19,518 bases of DNA from JBDHTO01 sp039808665. Lineage in GTDB: Bacteria; Pseudomonadota; Alphaproteobacteria; Paracaedibacterales; JAKBAR01. A program made the position numbers and the translations under genes. The stretch covers positions 1 to 19,518 of the forward strand of contig JBDHTO010000009.1 in NCBI GenBank assembly GCA_039808665.1, written 5' to 3'. The stretch's first letter is position 1. Each line of letters begins with the position of its first letter. Below are positions 1 to 8,431 of this stretch, in pieces. The notes beneath the pieces are model-generated. The model saw nothing but the letters and a program-made list of their open reading frames with translations, had not been told where the DNA came from and ran no database searches.

Positions 1-467
1 TGATCCATCCAGTCATCACGCATGGGGCCTTCATCAAATCCGGTAAGTTCCTCCACATCCTTTGCGGTTGCTGCAACCACAACGTGACGAATGCCAGACC
101 AAATAACATTCCCGTAGCACATGCAGCAAGGCTGTGCATTCACATACATGGTGTGTTCTTGCTGATCCTTTCCCCCAAGGTCAAAGGTTTTAAGACGTTC
201 TTGAGCCAGGGAGAGAGCGACCATTTCTGCATGAGCAAGGGATGTGTGGTTTGGGACGACGCGATTAACACCAATGGAAACTAATGTATCTCCTGCAAAG
301 ACAGCTGCAGAAAAAGGACCGCCAGTGCCGTGAGTGATGTTAAGCCGCGAAAGCTCGATGACAAAAGTCATTTTTGCATGGTCACCCTCAATTTTTTCCG
401 GAATATGAATGTCACTGACCCAAGAAGGCAGTGAAATTTTGAATTCAGAAGAAAGAGGGAATGCCAT
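1..467 (-). CDS. Nucleoside deaminase, CMP/dCMP-type zinc family (partial)
   Basis: A zinc-dependent nucleobase or nucleoside deaminase, cut by the left edge of the window after about 155 residues. The family signature is visible: H79-A-E81 (zinc ligand and proton-shuttling glutamate) and P113-C114-C-M-C117 (the two cysteine ligands), with a GGPF motif at 49-52 as in guanine deaminase and related proteins. Such enzymes hydrolytically remove the amino group of guanine, cytosine, adenosine or similar substrates in the cytosol; the substrate cannot be told from the sequence seen. The ATG at 467 is preceded by AGGAAGG at a good distance, and this ribosome site overlaps the stop codon of the nucleotide-sugar dehydrogenase upstream, so the two genes are probably co-transcribed. 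TadA (tRNA adenosine deaminase) is less likely because of the roughly 30-residue leader and the GGPF context. Confidence 0.85.
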   Translation of the reverse strand, partial: MAFPLSSEFKISLPSWVSDIHIPEKIEGDHAKMTFVIELSRLNITHGTGGPFSAAVFAGDTLVSIGVNRVVPNHTSLAHAEMVALSLAQERLKTFDLGGKDQQEHTMYVNAQPCCMCYGNVIWSGIRHVVVAATAKDVEELTGFDEGPMRDDWMD

Positions 468-476
468 AAAACCTTC

Positions 477-1841
477 CTATGCTTTGATGACTTTTTGAAG
501 AAGCGCGTTGTTGATATTTTTTGTTGCGTGACGTGTGTCTACGGTCACAGGTGTATTTTCGACAATCATGTCATAATCAACATCATCGTGATCGGTAATG
601 ATAAACGCAGCATCATATGTTCTAAGGTTTTGAGGGGAGAGTGAAATGCTCCTCATGCCCACAAGGGTTGGATGCTCGCGCATGGGAAGAATTTCTGGAA
701 CAAAGGGATCAAAATAACTGACTACCGCACCACGTTTGATCAAAGATTCCATGATCACAAAAGAAGGGCTTTCCCTTGGATCGTCCACATTCTTTTTATA
801 AGCGGCACCAACGATCAGGATTTTACTACCGTGGAGTGATTTTTGAAAGCGTTGATCCAAGGCTTCTTGGAGTTGTCCAATCACATAATGGGGCATGCTT
901 GTATTGATTTCTCCTGCGAGCTCAATAAACCTTGTGGAAAGGCCAAACTCGCGTGCCTTCCATGTGAGGTAAAAAGGATCAATGGGAATGCAGTGACCGC
1001 CAAGACCAGGGCCAGGATAAAAGGGCATAAAACCAAAAGGTTTTGTTTTTGCGGCCTCAATCACTTCCCAAATGTCGATACCCATGGCTGAAAAGACAAC
1101 TTTGAGTTCGTTTACAAGGGCGATATTGACGGATCTGAAGATATTTTCCGTGAGTTTAACAGCTTCTGCAGTTTCCAAGGATGAAACAGGAATCGTCGTG
1201 ATTCCAAAGGTTTGATAAAGCGCATCTGTAAAGGCGATACTTTCTTCGCCAAATCCACCAACAACCTTTGGGATTTTAATGGTACTGAATTTGGGGTTGC
1301 CTGGATCTTCACGTTCTGGAGAGTAGCCAATAAAAAAATCACGTCCAGCTTTGAGTCCTGTTTCCTCAAGAATGGGAAGCATTAAATCGCGGCTTGTCCC
1401 CGGATAGGTTGTTGATTCCAAAATCACAAGTTGGCCGGGCCGTAAATACTTTGCGATCGTCCGGGTTGTGCTTTCCACATAGCTCATATCCGGATCGCGG
1501 TACTTACTAAGCGGGGTGGGGACGCACATGATAATGACGTCCATATTCGACAGTTGCGTGAAATCATCCGTTGGCATAAATCGACCAGAGTCCATGATTT
1601 CTGAAATAACGTCGTTGCCAATGTGGCGAATGTATGATGTCTTTTGATTGAGTTTTTGAATTTTCAGGGTATCAACATCGAATCCCGTGACACTGAAATG
1701 TGCGCCATGGGCAACATGAGCAAGAGGAAGCCCCACGTAACCAAGACCAATAATGCCAATCTTCGCTTGTTTGGAAAGAATATTTTCTTTTAATGCATTC
1801 GTGTCAATCACTTCTCGCATGTAATTTGGCTTTGTCATCAT
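477..1841 (-). CDS. Nucleotide-sugar dehydrogenase (UDP-GlcNAc/UDP-ManNAc dehydrogenase, WbpA/WecC-like)
   Basis: An NAD-dependent UDP-sugar dehydrogenase of 454 residues that oxidises C6 of a UDP-hexose or UDP-N-acetylhexosamine to the uronic acid, a precursor for surface polysaccharide. The N-terminal Rossmann domain carries GLGYVG at 32-37. The SPERE segment is near 174-178. The central helix carries K229 and N233 (KLTEN). The catalytic cysteine is C284 in GGHCIPIDPFYL, and the C-terminal domain has YKKNVDDPRESPS at 348-360. Length is normal for the family. The GGHCIPIDP form and FIGYSPERE resemble the N-acetylhexosamine dehydrogenases WbpA/TviB/WecC more than plain UDP-glucose dehydrogenase; this is judged by eye. 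There are three possible starts (residues 1, 2 and 8), none with a strong ribosome site. It is followed after 9 bases by the deaminase. No glycosyltransferase genes lie in this window, so the polysaccharide is unknown. Confidence 0.9.
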   Translation of the reverse strand: MMTKPNYMREVIDTNALKENILSKQAKIGIIGLGYVGLPLAHVAHGAHFSVTGFDVDTLKIQKLNQKTSYIRHIGNDVISEIMDSGRFMPTDDFTQLSNMDVIIMCVPTPLSKYRDPDMSYVESTTRTIAKYLRPGQLVILESTTYPGTSRDLMLPILEETGLKAGRDFFIGYSPEREDPGNPKFSTIKIPKVVGGFGEESIAFTDALYQTFGITTIPVSSLETAEAVKLTENIFRSVNIALVNELKVVFSAMGIDIWEVIEAAKTKPFGFMPFYPGPGLGGHCIPIDPFYLTWKAREFGLSTRFIELAGEINTSMPHYVIGQLQEALDQRFQKSLHGSKILIVGAAYKKNVDDPRESPSFVIMESLIKRGAVVSYFDPFVPEILPMREHPTLVGMRSISLSPQNLRTYDAAFIITDHDDVDYDMIVENTPVTVDTRHATKNINNALLQKVIKA

Positions 1842-2000
1842 GGAACTTTGAAAAATTTCATTGTATACCCACAGAAGGTAATGGTTCCTTTCGTTTTTTG
1901 CAAGTTTTTTGCCCTATGAATATGCCCTTAAAGATGGGGTTTGAAGGGGAAAAATATTTGCTCATGAATTGGCGGAATGCATGCTTTGTTCTCAATACTC

Positions 2001-2028
2001 TTGCCAAAGTCCATGGTTTTTTTATACT
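2001..2028 (+). promoter_or_regulatory. Sigma-70-type promoter for yajC-secDF-pyk
   Basis: TTGCCA (2001-2006), a 16-base spacer and TATACT (2023-2028); each hexamer matches the general consensus at five of six positions. Transcription would begin about 2035, leaving a short leader of about 28 bases before the yajC ATG at 2063. The rest of the divergent gap 1842-2000 holds no gene or hairpin that I can support. Confidence 0.6.
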
Positions 2029-2062
2029 GTAGATAGAAATTTTTAACAAAATCGGAACTCTT

Positions 2063-2545
2063 ATGTCTAAAAAACTTGCTCTTGCCCTTTTGGCGCTTTC
2101 CACACCAACCTTTGCCCATGCAAACGCTGTGGGTGGGTTTGATGTGATGTCTCTTCTTCCTATCGTTATGATTTTCGCTGTATTTTACTTTTTGCTTCTT
2201 CGTCCACAACAAAAGAAAGCTAAGGCACACCAAGAAATGGTTCAAAACCTTCGTCGTGGTGATCGTGTTGTAACTTCGGGAGGGATCCTTGCGACAGTAA
2301 GCCGTGTGGTAAATGACAACGAAGTGATCATTGAAGTGGAAGATCAGGTGAAGCTTCGTGTGATCAAAAGTGCCGTGACAGAGGTCGTTTCAAAAAGTGA
2401 ACCTGTGACAACAAGCGAAGTTGCTCAATTTCCAAAGCCTGCTGCAAAGCCAAGTCAAAAGGCAGCAGCACCTAAAAAACCGGCACCTAAAGCGCCGGTG
2501 AAAAAAGCGGCAGCTTCAAAAGCAGCGCCTAAAAAAGGAAAATAA
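2063..2545 (+). CDS. yajC: Sec translocon accessory protein YajC with long basic tail
   Basis: The small inner-membrane partner of SecDF in the Sec holo-translocon. Residues 1-20 look like a signal peptide (MSKKLALALLALSTPTFAHA) with an AHA-type cleavage site, and the diagnostic YajC transmembrane segment follows at about 30-46, ending in LLLRPQQKKAKAHQEM. The YajC domain (RGDRVVTSGGILATV and following beta strands) runs to about residue 113. Residues from about 124 to 160 form a tail almost wholly of Lys, Ala and Pro with a few Ser and Gln, which makes this protein about 160 residues against roughly 110 in the usual family member. Alpha- and gammaproteobacterial YajC proteins often have an alanine-rich leader, so the N-terminus may be a real signal or just an extension. 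The gene heads the secD-secF operon, with a 6-base gap to secD. Confidence 0.95.
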   Translation: MSKKLALALLALSTPTFAHANAVGGFDVMSLLPIVMIFAVFYFLLLRPQQKKAKAHQEMVQNLRRGDRVVTSGGILATVSRVVNDNEVIIEVEDQVKLRVIKSAVTEVVSKSEPVTTSEVAQFPKPAAKPSQKAAAPKKPAPKAPVKKAAASKAAPKKGK

Positions 2546-2551
2546 AAGACG

Positions 2552-4162
2552 ATGATTAAAGTTGCACGCTGGAAGATTTTTGCCATTTTTATTGTATGCC
2601 TTTGGGGGATTATGTTTTCCCTTCCAAATGTTTTAAGTGATGAGATGCGGGAAAAACTTCCGTCCTTCATGCAAAAAACCATTAACCTTGGACTCGAGCT
2701 TCGTGGTGGTTCTCATCTTCAATTTGAAGTGGATCTTAAAACCGTTCAAAAAGACATGATGAATACCATGATGGATGAGGTGCGTGCAGCTTTAAGAAAG
2801 CATCAGATTGGTTATACCAACCTTAAAGTTGTCATCGATGAGAAAACTCAAATTCCTTTTGTGACTTTTTCCTTGAGAGAAAGTGCGCAGTCAGATGAAG
2901 CGCAGAAAGCTCTTTCCAAACTGGATCGTGACTGGGTTGTTTCTGTGAATGCAAAAGGAGATGGTCAACTTAGTATTACAAAAGAGACACTTGAAAAACG
3001 AAATAAACGTATCGTTGAGCAATCCATTGAAGTTGTGCGCCGTCGTGTGGACGCGTCTGGAACAAAGGAACCTGTGATTCAAGCGCAGGGTATCGATCGT
3101 ATTACTCTACAGCTTCCTGGTATTTCTGATCCTGCGGAAGTTAAGCGACTTCTTGGAAAAACGGCAAAAATGACGTTCCGTGCTGTGGATGAGACTCTTG
3201 GTTATGTTCCAACAGATGAAAGTGGTCGCCCAACGGTTCAAGTGCCACCAGGGACGGAAGTTCTTGCTGAAGTCGAAAATAAAGGTGGGCGGGAAATTCG
3301 TCGTTATATCGCCGTTAAAAAGCAGGTTTATGTGAGCGGTGATCAACTGGTAGACTCTCAAGTGGCTGTGAGTGAAAATGGTCAGCCTGCGGTAAGTCTT
3401 AAGTTTAACTCTGTCGGGGGACGTAAGTTTGGTGACATGTCTAGACAGCTTTTGAAAAAGCAATTTGCTATTGTTTTGGATAACGTTGTCATTAGTGCGC
3501 CCGTTTTCCAATCGGTTATTCCTGATGGAAATGGTCAAATCAGTGGTCACTTTACGATCAAAGATGCAAACGAGCTTGCCTTACTTCTTCGCGCAGGTGC
3601 GCTTCCTGCACCCTTAAAAGTTATTGAAGAACGCACAGTTGGGCCAAGCCTTGGTGCAGACTCTATCCAGGATGGACGTAATGCAACAATTCTTGCGTTT
3701 GTTCTCATTTCTGTCTTTATGATTTTGAATTACTCTATGTTCGGCGCTTTTGCGGATATTGCCTTGACCTTTAACATCATCTTGTTGTTTGCAGCACTTT
3801 CCTTGTTACAGGCGACTTTGACTCTTCCGGGTATTGCGGCGATTGCCCTCAGTATGGGGATGGCGGTGGATGCGAACGTTTTAATTTATGAGCGTATTAA
3901 GGAAGAGTTGAGAAATGGGTTGAGACCCATTGCAGCGATTGAGGCGGGTTATAACCGTGCGATGACAACCATTATTGACTCCAACCTCACGACCATGATT
4001 GGTTCGGCTGTTTTGTTTGAGTTTGGAACCGGACCCATCCGTGGATTTGCTGTCAACCTTGCTTTGGGAATTCTTATTTCTATGTTTACAGCCATTGCAC
4101 TTACAAAACTCGTCGTTGCCAAATACATTGGCCGTAAAAACCCAACATCTCTGCCTATCTAA
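2552..4162 (+). CDS. secD: Protein translocase subunit SecD
   Basis: An RND-family inner-membrane protein that works with SecF and uses the proton gradient to pull exported proteins through SecYEG on the periplasmic side. It has one N-terminal membrane segment (about 8-26), the first conserved motif at about 46-61 (LGLELRGGSHLQFEVD), a large periplasmic domain to about residue 370, and a five-helix C-terminal membrane region. The signature helix is near residue 436 (GMAVDANVLIYERIKEEL), with the conserved acidic residue of the proton path. At 536 residues it is somewhat shorter than the E. coli protein of 615, which is common outside the gammaproteobacteria. It sits 6 bases after yajC and 12 before secF, so it is clearly one transcription unit. 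Confidence 0.97.
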   Translation: MIKVARWKIFAIFIVCLWGIMFSLPNVLSDEMREKLPSFMQKTINLGLELRGGSHLQFEVDLKTVQKDMMNTMMDEVRAALRKHQIGYTNLKVVIDEKTQIPFVTFSLRESAQSDEAQKALSKLDRDWVVSVNAKGDGQLSITKETLEKRNKRIVEQSIEVVRRRVDASGTKEPVIQAQGIDRITLQLPGISDPAEVKRLLGKTAKMTFRAVDETLGYVPTDESGRPTVQVPPGTEVLAEVENKGGREIRRYIAVKKQVYVSGDQLVDSQVAVSENGQPAVSLKFNSVGGRKFGDMSRQLLKKQFAIVLDNVVISAPVFQSVIPDGNGQISGHFTIKDANELALLLRAGALPAPLKVIEERTVGPSLGADSIQDGRNATILAFVLISVFMILNYSMFGAFADIALTFNIILLFAALSLLQATLTLPGIAAIALSMGMAVDANVLIYERIKEELRNGLRPIAAIEAGYNRAMTTIIDSNLTTMIGSAVLFEFGTGPIRGFAVNLALGILISMFTAIALTKLVVAKYIGRKNPTSLPI

Positions 4163-4174
4163 GGATTTTTTGCT

Positions 4175-5122
4175 ATGGCTCTTCTTCAAATCGTTCCCTA
4201 TAACACGAAGATTGATTTCGTCAAACTTCGCGTTATTTCCTTTGCAATCTCTCTCATTATTGTTCTTGGAACATTCACAGGGCTTGCCACAAAGGGTGTT
4301 AACTATGGCATCGACTTTTTGGGGGGATACATTCTTGAAGTTCGTCTCCCTGAAGTTCCCAATCTTCCCGATTTAAGAGGAAAGTTTCAAAATCTTCACC
4401 TGGGTGAAGTTGAGTTGCAATCCTTTGGAGATGACAAGGATTTGCTGATTCGTGTAGAAAGGCGTGATGGCTCTGAGGAAGAACAAACAAAAGCGATTTC
4501 TTCTATCAAAGATGTTTTGGGTCAAAACGTTGACTACCGCCGTGTTGAAACGGTAGGACCCAAGGTGGGTGCGGATCTTGTCAATAATGGTATCAAAGCT
4601 GTTGGCTTTGCGCTTCTTGCGATGCTTGCCTATATTGCCCTTCGTTTCGAGTGGCAGTTTGCTGCCTGTGCGATTTTTGCATTGGCCCACGATTGTGTCG
4701 CAATTCTAGGTCTTTTCACAGTTTTTGGTTTGGAGTTTAAAGAAACGGCGATCTTGGCACTTTTGATTACAGCCGGATACTCTATTAATGACACCATTGT
4801 GATTTTCGATCGTATTCGTGAAAATCTGAGAAAATATAAAAAGATGCCTCTTGCGGATCTTATTAACAAAAGCGTGAATGAAACTCTTTCTCGGACAATG
4901 TTGACAGCATCGACGACTCTTATTGCTGTTCTTGCTCTTTACTTTCTTGGTGGAAAAGTGATTTCCGAATTCAGTTTACCCATTCTTATCGGTATTATCA
5001 TTGGTTCATTTTCCTCCATTTGCTTGGCGTCACCTCTTCTCCTTTATATGAAAATCGGAAAGGGAAGGGATGAAAAGTCCAGTGACTCAGAAGATACCAA
5101 ATCAGAAGCGGTATCCAGATAA
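4175..5122 (+). CDS. secF: Protein translocase subunit SecF
   Basis: The partner of SecD in the SecDF complex of the inner membrane. The first membrane segment is at about 17-38, followed by the SecF signature GIDFLGGYILEVR at about 45-57, a small periplasmic domain, and the C-terminal membrane region with TAGYSINDTIVIFDRIREN at about 199-217, which holds the conserved aspartate of this family. The length of 315 residues is normal. The last 25 or so residues are hydrophilic and charged. AAGGA lies 9 bases before the ATG. The TAA stop (5120-5122) directly touches the ATG of pyruvate kinase with no base between, so pyk translation is probably coupled to secF. Confidence 0.97.
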   Translation: MALLQIVPYNTKIDFVKLRVISFAISLIIVLGTFTGLATKGVNYGIDFLGGYILEVRLPEVPNLPDLRGKFQNLHLGEVELQSFGDDKDLLIRVERRDGSEEEQTKAISSIKDVLGQNVDYRRVETVGPKVGADLVNNGIKAVGFALLAMLAYIALRFEWQFAACAIFALAHDCVAILGLFTVFGLEFKETAILALLITAGYSINDTIVIFDRIRENLRKYKKMPLADLINKSVNETLSRTMLTASTTLIAVLALYFLGGKVISEFSLPILIGIIIGSFSSICLASPLLLYMKIGKGRDEKSSDSEDTKSEAVSR

Positions 5123-6526
5123 ATGAAAAGGGCCAAGCGTACAAAAATTGTTGCAACTCTTGGCCCATCCTCAAGCAGCTATGACGTGATTCACACCCTT
5201 GCAGAAAAGGGTGTGGATGTTTTTAGATTAAATTTCTCCCATGGTGATCATAAAACTCACCAAGCCAATATTGAGCATATTCGACGCGTTGAGAAAGAAA
5301 CCGGTCATATTCTTGGTATTTTAGCTGATCTTCAAGGTCCTAAGCTGAGGATCGGTACATTTAAACAAGAAAAGATCACGCTTCTTGCTGGAGGAACGTT
5401 CACACTCACCCTTGATAAAGTTATGGGGGATCAAGATCAGGTTACGCTTCCCCACCCAGAAATTTTCAAAGCCGCAGAGATAGGCTCCATTCTTCTCATT
5501 AATGATGGACTTGTAAAACTTTCTGTCAAAGAAAAACAGGAAAAAAAACTTGTGTGTCAGATTGTTATCGGCGGGGAAATTTCTAACCGCAAGGGAGTGA
5601 ATGTTCCTGGAATTCATCTCCCTCTTTCTGCGATGACTCAAAAAGATAAAACCGATCTGGATTTTATTTTGACCCAGGACGTAGATTGGATTGCTCTTTC
5701 TTTTGTACAAACGGCTGAGGATGTCTTGGATCTTAAAAAGCATATTCAAGGAAAAGCCAAAGTTATCGCCAAACTTGAAAAGCCTCTGGCTCTTAAACAT
5801 TTAAAAGATATTGTGGATGCAAGTGATGCGGTAATGGTCGCACGGGGTGATTTGGGGGTTGAGCTTGCCCTTGAGGATGTTCCGGTTGCTCAAAAAAAGA
5901 TCATTAAAGCATGTCGCAAAGTGGGAAAACCTGTTGTTGTTGCGACGCAGATGTTGGAATCTATGATTCATAATGCTTCTCCCACCCGTGCAGAAGTTTC
6001 TGATGTTGCGGGGGCGATTTTTGATCAGGTGGATGCGGTGATGCTTTCGGCGGAGTCTGCATCGGGTTCCCATCCTTTGGAAGCGGTCATGATGATGAGC
6101 AAAATCATTCACGCCATTGAGAGAGAGCTTGTCCATGACGAAGGTGAGCTGGACGGAATTCGTGGCCATACAAGTGTTTCAGGTGCAATTACAGCAGCTG
6201 CGCGGGAAATTACGTGTCACTTGAATATTCCCTTAATTATTACGGTAACAGATTCTGGCGCAACCACACTTGCGGCGGCAAAGGAACGTCCCCATGCTGC
6301 TATTTTAGCCCTGACTCAGTCACTTAAAACAGCAAGACAGCTTTCCTTGTGTTGGGGGGCTTATGCTGCAACAGTTGATAGTATGGCTCACAATATAGAA
6401 GAAATAGCCGTAAGCCTTGCAAAGGCCCATCACCTCATTCAAAAGGGCGATAAAATTGTCCTTACGGCGGGTATTCCCTTTAAAGAAGGAAGTACCCATG
6501 CCCTTAAGGTTGTTGAGGTTTTTTAA
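5123..6526 (+). CDS. pyk: Pyruvate kinase
   Basis: Converts phosphoenolpyruvate and ADP to pyruvate and ATP, the last step of glycolysis, in the cytosol. Recognisable landmarks are KIVATLGPSS near the N-terminus, the substrate-binding RLNFSHG at about 36-42, the lysine and glutamate of the active site in VIAKLEKP (about 215-222), the metal-binding region VARGDLGVEL, and the specific TQMLESMI helix near 279, followed by a regular C-terminal domain. At 467 residues the enzyme is full length. The start ATG abuts the secF stop; no strong ribosome site is visible in the end of secF, which suggests termination-reinitiation. Its stop lies only 4 bases from the stop of the convergent motB. Placing a glycolytic gene at the end of the Sec operon is unusual. 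Confidence 0.97.
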   Translation: MKRAKRTKIVATLGPSSSSYDVIHTLAEKGVDVFRLNFSHGDHKTHQANIEHIRRVEKETGHILGILADLQGPKLRIGTFKQEKITLLAGGTFTLTLDKVMGDQDQVTLPHPEIFKAAEIGSILLINDGLVKLSVKEKQEKKLVCQIVIGGEISNRKGVNVPGIHLPLSAMTQKDKTDLDFILTQDVDWIALSFVQTAEDVLDLKKHIQGKAKVIAKLEKPLALKHLKDIVDASDAVMVARGDLGVELALEDVPVAQKKIIKACRKVGKPVVVATQMLESMIHNASPTRAEVSDVAGAIFDQVDAVMLSAESASGSHPLEAVMMMSKIIHAIERELVHDEGELDGIRGHTSVSGAITAAAREITCHLNIPLIITVTDSGATTLAAAKERPHAAILALTQSLKTARQLSLCWGAYAATVDSMAHNIEEIAVSLAKAHHLIQKGDKIVLTAGIPFKEGSTHALKVVEVF

Positions 6527-6530
6527 TACA

Positions 6531-7430
6531 CTAGCTTTTTTCTGGAGGGATTGCCGCGGGCTTATTTATTTTTTGTGGCGCGCGACGCAGAAGCACGATA
6601 CTGATTCTTCGATTTTGGGCGGCAAAGGGGTTGTCTTTGACAAATGACTCTTCGGAAGCTTTTCCGATAACAGAGGCGAATTTTTGATCAAGGACCCCAT
6701 TTTCCTCAAGAACACGACGACTGGCATTGGCGCGGTCTGAAGAAAGTTCCCAGTTGCCATAATTTTTTGTGTTATAGGGTGTGGCGTCTGTATGGCCTGA
6801 AATAGCCAGTTTATTGGGAACTTTGTGAATAATAGAGGCTACCTGTTTGAGAAGATTTTTTGTGTGGTCGTACATGATACTGCTCCCACTTGGGAACATA
6901 GATTTTTCATTTTGATCGACAATCTGTATACGAAGACCTTCTGGGGTTTCATCGATAATAAGATTTTTTAGCATCTCCTTGAGTTCTGGGCTATTCTCCA
7001 TCGCTTTTTCGAGGTCTTCTTTAACCTGCTGAAAAGTTTGCTCTTCGTTGATAATAGCTTCGTCATCGGTCTCTTGGTATTTTGTTTGGACGGTTTTCCC
7101 GCCCTCTCCTTTTTCTTGAGGGTCACTTTTTTTAATGGTCATCTGACTTGTCGCACTTTGTTGTGCACCATCCGTTTCTGTGACGGCTTGTCCACCCATG
7201 ACGCCGCTTCCACCGCCGTTACGTTCACCAATGGTAATAGGATCGAAATAGTTGGCAATACCACGTTTTTGCTCCTCAGATGTTGCGTTTAAAAGCCACA
7301 TAAGAAGGAAAAACGCCATCATCGCGGTAACGAAATCGGCATAAGCAATTTTCCACGCACCACCGTGATGACCGTGTCCACCGCCCTTTTTTATCTTTTT
7401 GATGATAATCGGCCGATCTTTGTCCGACAT
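6531..7430 (-). CDS. motB: Flagellar motor stator protein MotB
   Basis: The peptidoglycan-anchoring half of the flagellar stator. Residues 1-24 are basic and glycine/histidine-rich and cytoplasmic. One transmembrane helix follows (about 27-47) with the proton-carrying aspartate at D32 in KIAYADFVTAMMAFFLLMW, then a linker with a plug-like region. The OmpA/MotB peptidoglycan-binding domain spans about 165-285, with SGHTDATPY at 211-219, NWELSSDRA at 226-234 and NRRI at 273-276. At 299 residues the length is normal. The ATG at 7430 is preceded by AGGGA about 11 bases upstream, close to the end of motA (13-base gap), so the two form one operon. No further flagellar genes are in the window. Confidence 0.96.
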   Translation of the reverse strand: MSDKDRPIIIKKIKKGGGHGHHGGAWKIAYADFVTAMMAFFLLMWLLNATSEEQKRGIANYFDPITIGERNGGGSGVMGGQAVTETDGAQQSATSQMTIKKSDPQEKGEGGKTVQTKYQETDDEAIINEEQTFQQVKEDLEKAMENSPELKEMLKNLIIDETPEGLRIQIVDQNEKSMFPSGSSIMYDHTKNLLKQVASIIHKVPNKLAISGHTDATPYNTKNYGNWELSSDRANASRRVLEENGVLDQKFASVIGKASEESFVKDNPFAAQNRRISIVLLRRAPQKINKPAAIPPEKS

Positions 7431-7443
7431 TTTTTAAAATTCC

Positions 7444-8301
7444 CTAAGCGCTTAGGTTGTTAATTCCCTCTTCAAGTTCATAGAATGAGGGACGATTTTC
7501 AGAGTTGATAGATTTTCTCGCAAATTCAACGGCGACAGCAGGAGCATAGCCATTCATGTAAGCAAGAAGTCCTGCTTTAATGCATTGAAGATATTTCGCC
7601 TCAGATGTTTGAACGGCTCCTAACCCTTGGGCAATGGGCGCCATGATGCCATAGGAAACCAAAATTCCCATAAATGTTCCAACAAGAGCGCCACCAATAA
7701 GGTGCCCGAGAACTTCTGGAGGAGAGTTAATAGATCCCATGGTGTGAATCACACCCAAAACCGCAGCCACAATACCAAGTGCAGGAGTACTGTCGGCGAG
7801 GGTTTGCATAGATGATTGGAGGTGGTGATCCTCTTGATGATGGATTTCAAGCTCTTCATTCATTAAATCCTCCATCTGATGGGGATTTTCCGATCCCATG
7901 GTCATCATACGCATATAATCACAAAGGAAATGTACCGCGTGGTGGTGGTGGAGGAATTTTGGGAACTTTTGGAAAAGATCGCTTTCTTCTGGTTTTTCAA
8001 TATGTACCTCAAGAGCGAGCATTCCCTTGCCTTTTGCAAGCTTAAAGACAGAATACATCATCGTCAAAAGCTCAAGATACTCATTCTTTCCAAGACTTGC
8101 CCCCTTGAGAACAGCGCCAAAGGCACCTGGTGCTTTTCCAAGGACGTGCTTAGGGTTTCCGATAATAAAAGCTCCAATAGCAGCGCCGAAAATGATGACA
8201 AATTCAAAGGGTTGCCAAAGGACGGCAATATGCCCTCCCATGGCGGCATATCCACCAAGGACGCATCCTATAACCACTAAAAATCCGACAATAAACGTCA
8301 C
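7444..8301 (-). CDS. motA: Flagellar motor stator protein MotA (LafT-type)
   Basis: The inner-membrane ion-channel half of the stator, 285 residues with four predicted membrane helices. The two functional prolines are present: TPALGIVAAVLGVIHTMGS (third helix) and SYGIMAPIAQGLG (fourth helix). The large cytoplasmic loop between helices 2 and 3 contains a histidine-rich stretch (KFLHHHHAVHFLCDYMR), a position that is also His/Asp-rich in relatives. The start is a GTG at 8301, because AGGGAT lies about 8 bases upstream and the first helix begins at once (TFIVGFLVVIGCVLGGYAAM). It is followed by motB. The 130-base gap upstream holds no convincing flagellar sigma-28 or sigma-54 promoter. Confidence 0.96.
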   Translation of the reverse strand: MTFIVGFLVVIGCVLGGYAAMGGHIAVLWQPFEFVIIFGAAIGAFIIGNPKHVLGKAPGAFGAVLKGASLGKNEYLELLTMMYSVFKLAKGKGMLALEVHIEKPEESDLFQKFPKFLHHHHAVHFLCDYMRMMTMGSENPHQMEDLMNEELEIHHQEDHHLQSSMQTLADSTPALGIVAAVLGVIHTMGSINSPPEVLGHLIGGALVGTFMGILVSYGIMAPIAQGLGAVQTSEAKYLQCIKAGLLAYMNGYAPAVAVEFARKSINSENRPSFYELEEGINNLSA

Positions 8302-8431
8302 GTAAGACTATCCCTGCACACACAGATCCATGCATTGTCATTTTGCCATGAATGTCTTAACGATTCATAAACAGAGGGTGAAAACTCAAAAATAAGTTTC
8401 CACACTTGCGCTTATGTTTGTGTCGTCTTGT

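Noticed and set aside
2455..2545. Possible nucleotide repeat array in the end of yajC
   Set aside because: The GCAGC/AAAAAACC repetition follows from the Lys/Ala/Pro-rich protein tail; units are irregular and not a tandem DNA repeat.
3107..3550. 147-codon open frame antisense to secD
   Set aside because: It lies fully inside a certain gene, has no family pattern or ribosome site, and its composition is that of a shadow frame.
5321..5800. 159-codon open frame antisense to pyk
   Set aside because: Phe/Lys/Arg/Asn-rich shadow of pyruvate kinase with no recognisable domain.
7443..7456. Perfect 14-base palindrome CCTAAGCGCTTAGG at the motA stop codon
   Set aside because: About one such palindrome is expected by chance in a window of this length, and part of it encodes the last MotA residues.
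8331..8349. Sigma-54-like TGGC...TGCA upstream of motA on the minus strand
   Set aside because: The GG and GC pairs are two bases too far apart for a -24/-12 promoter.
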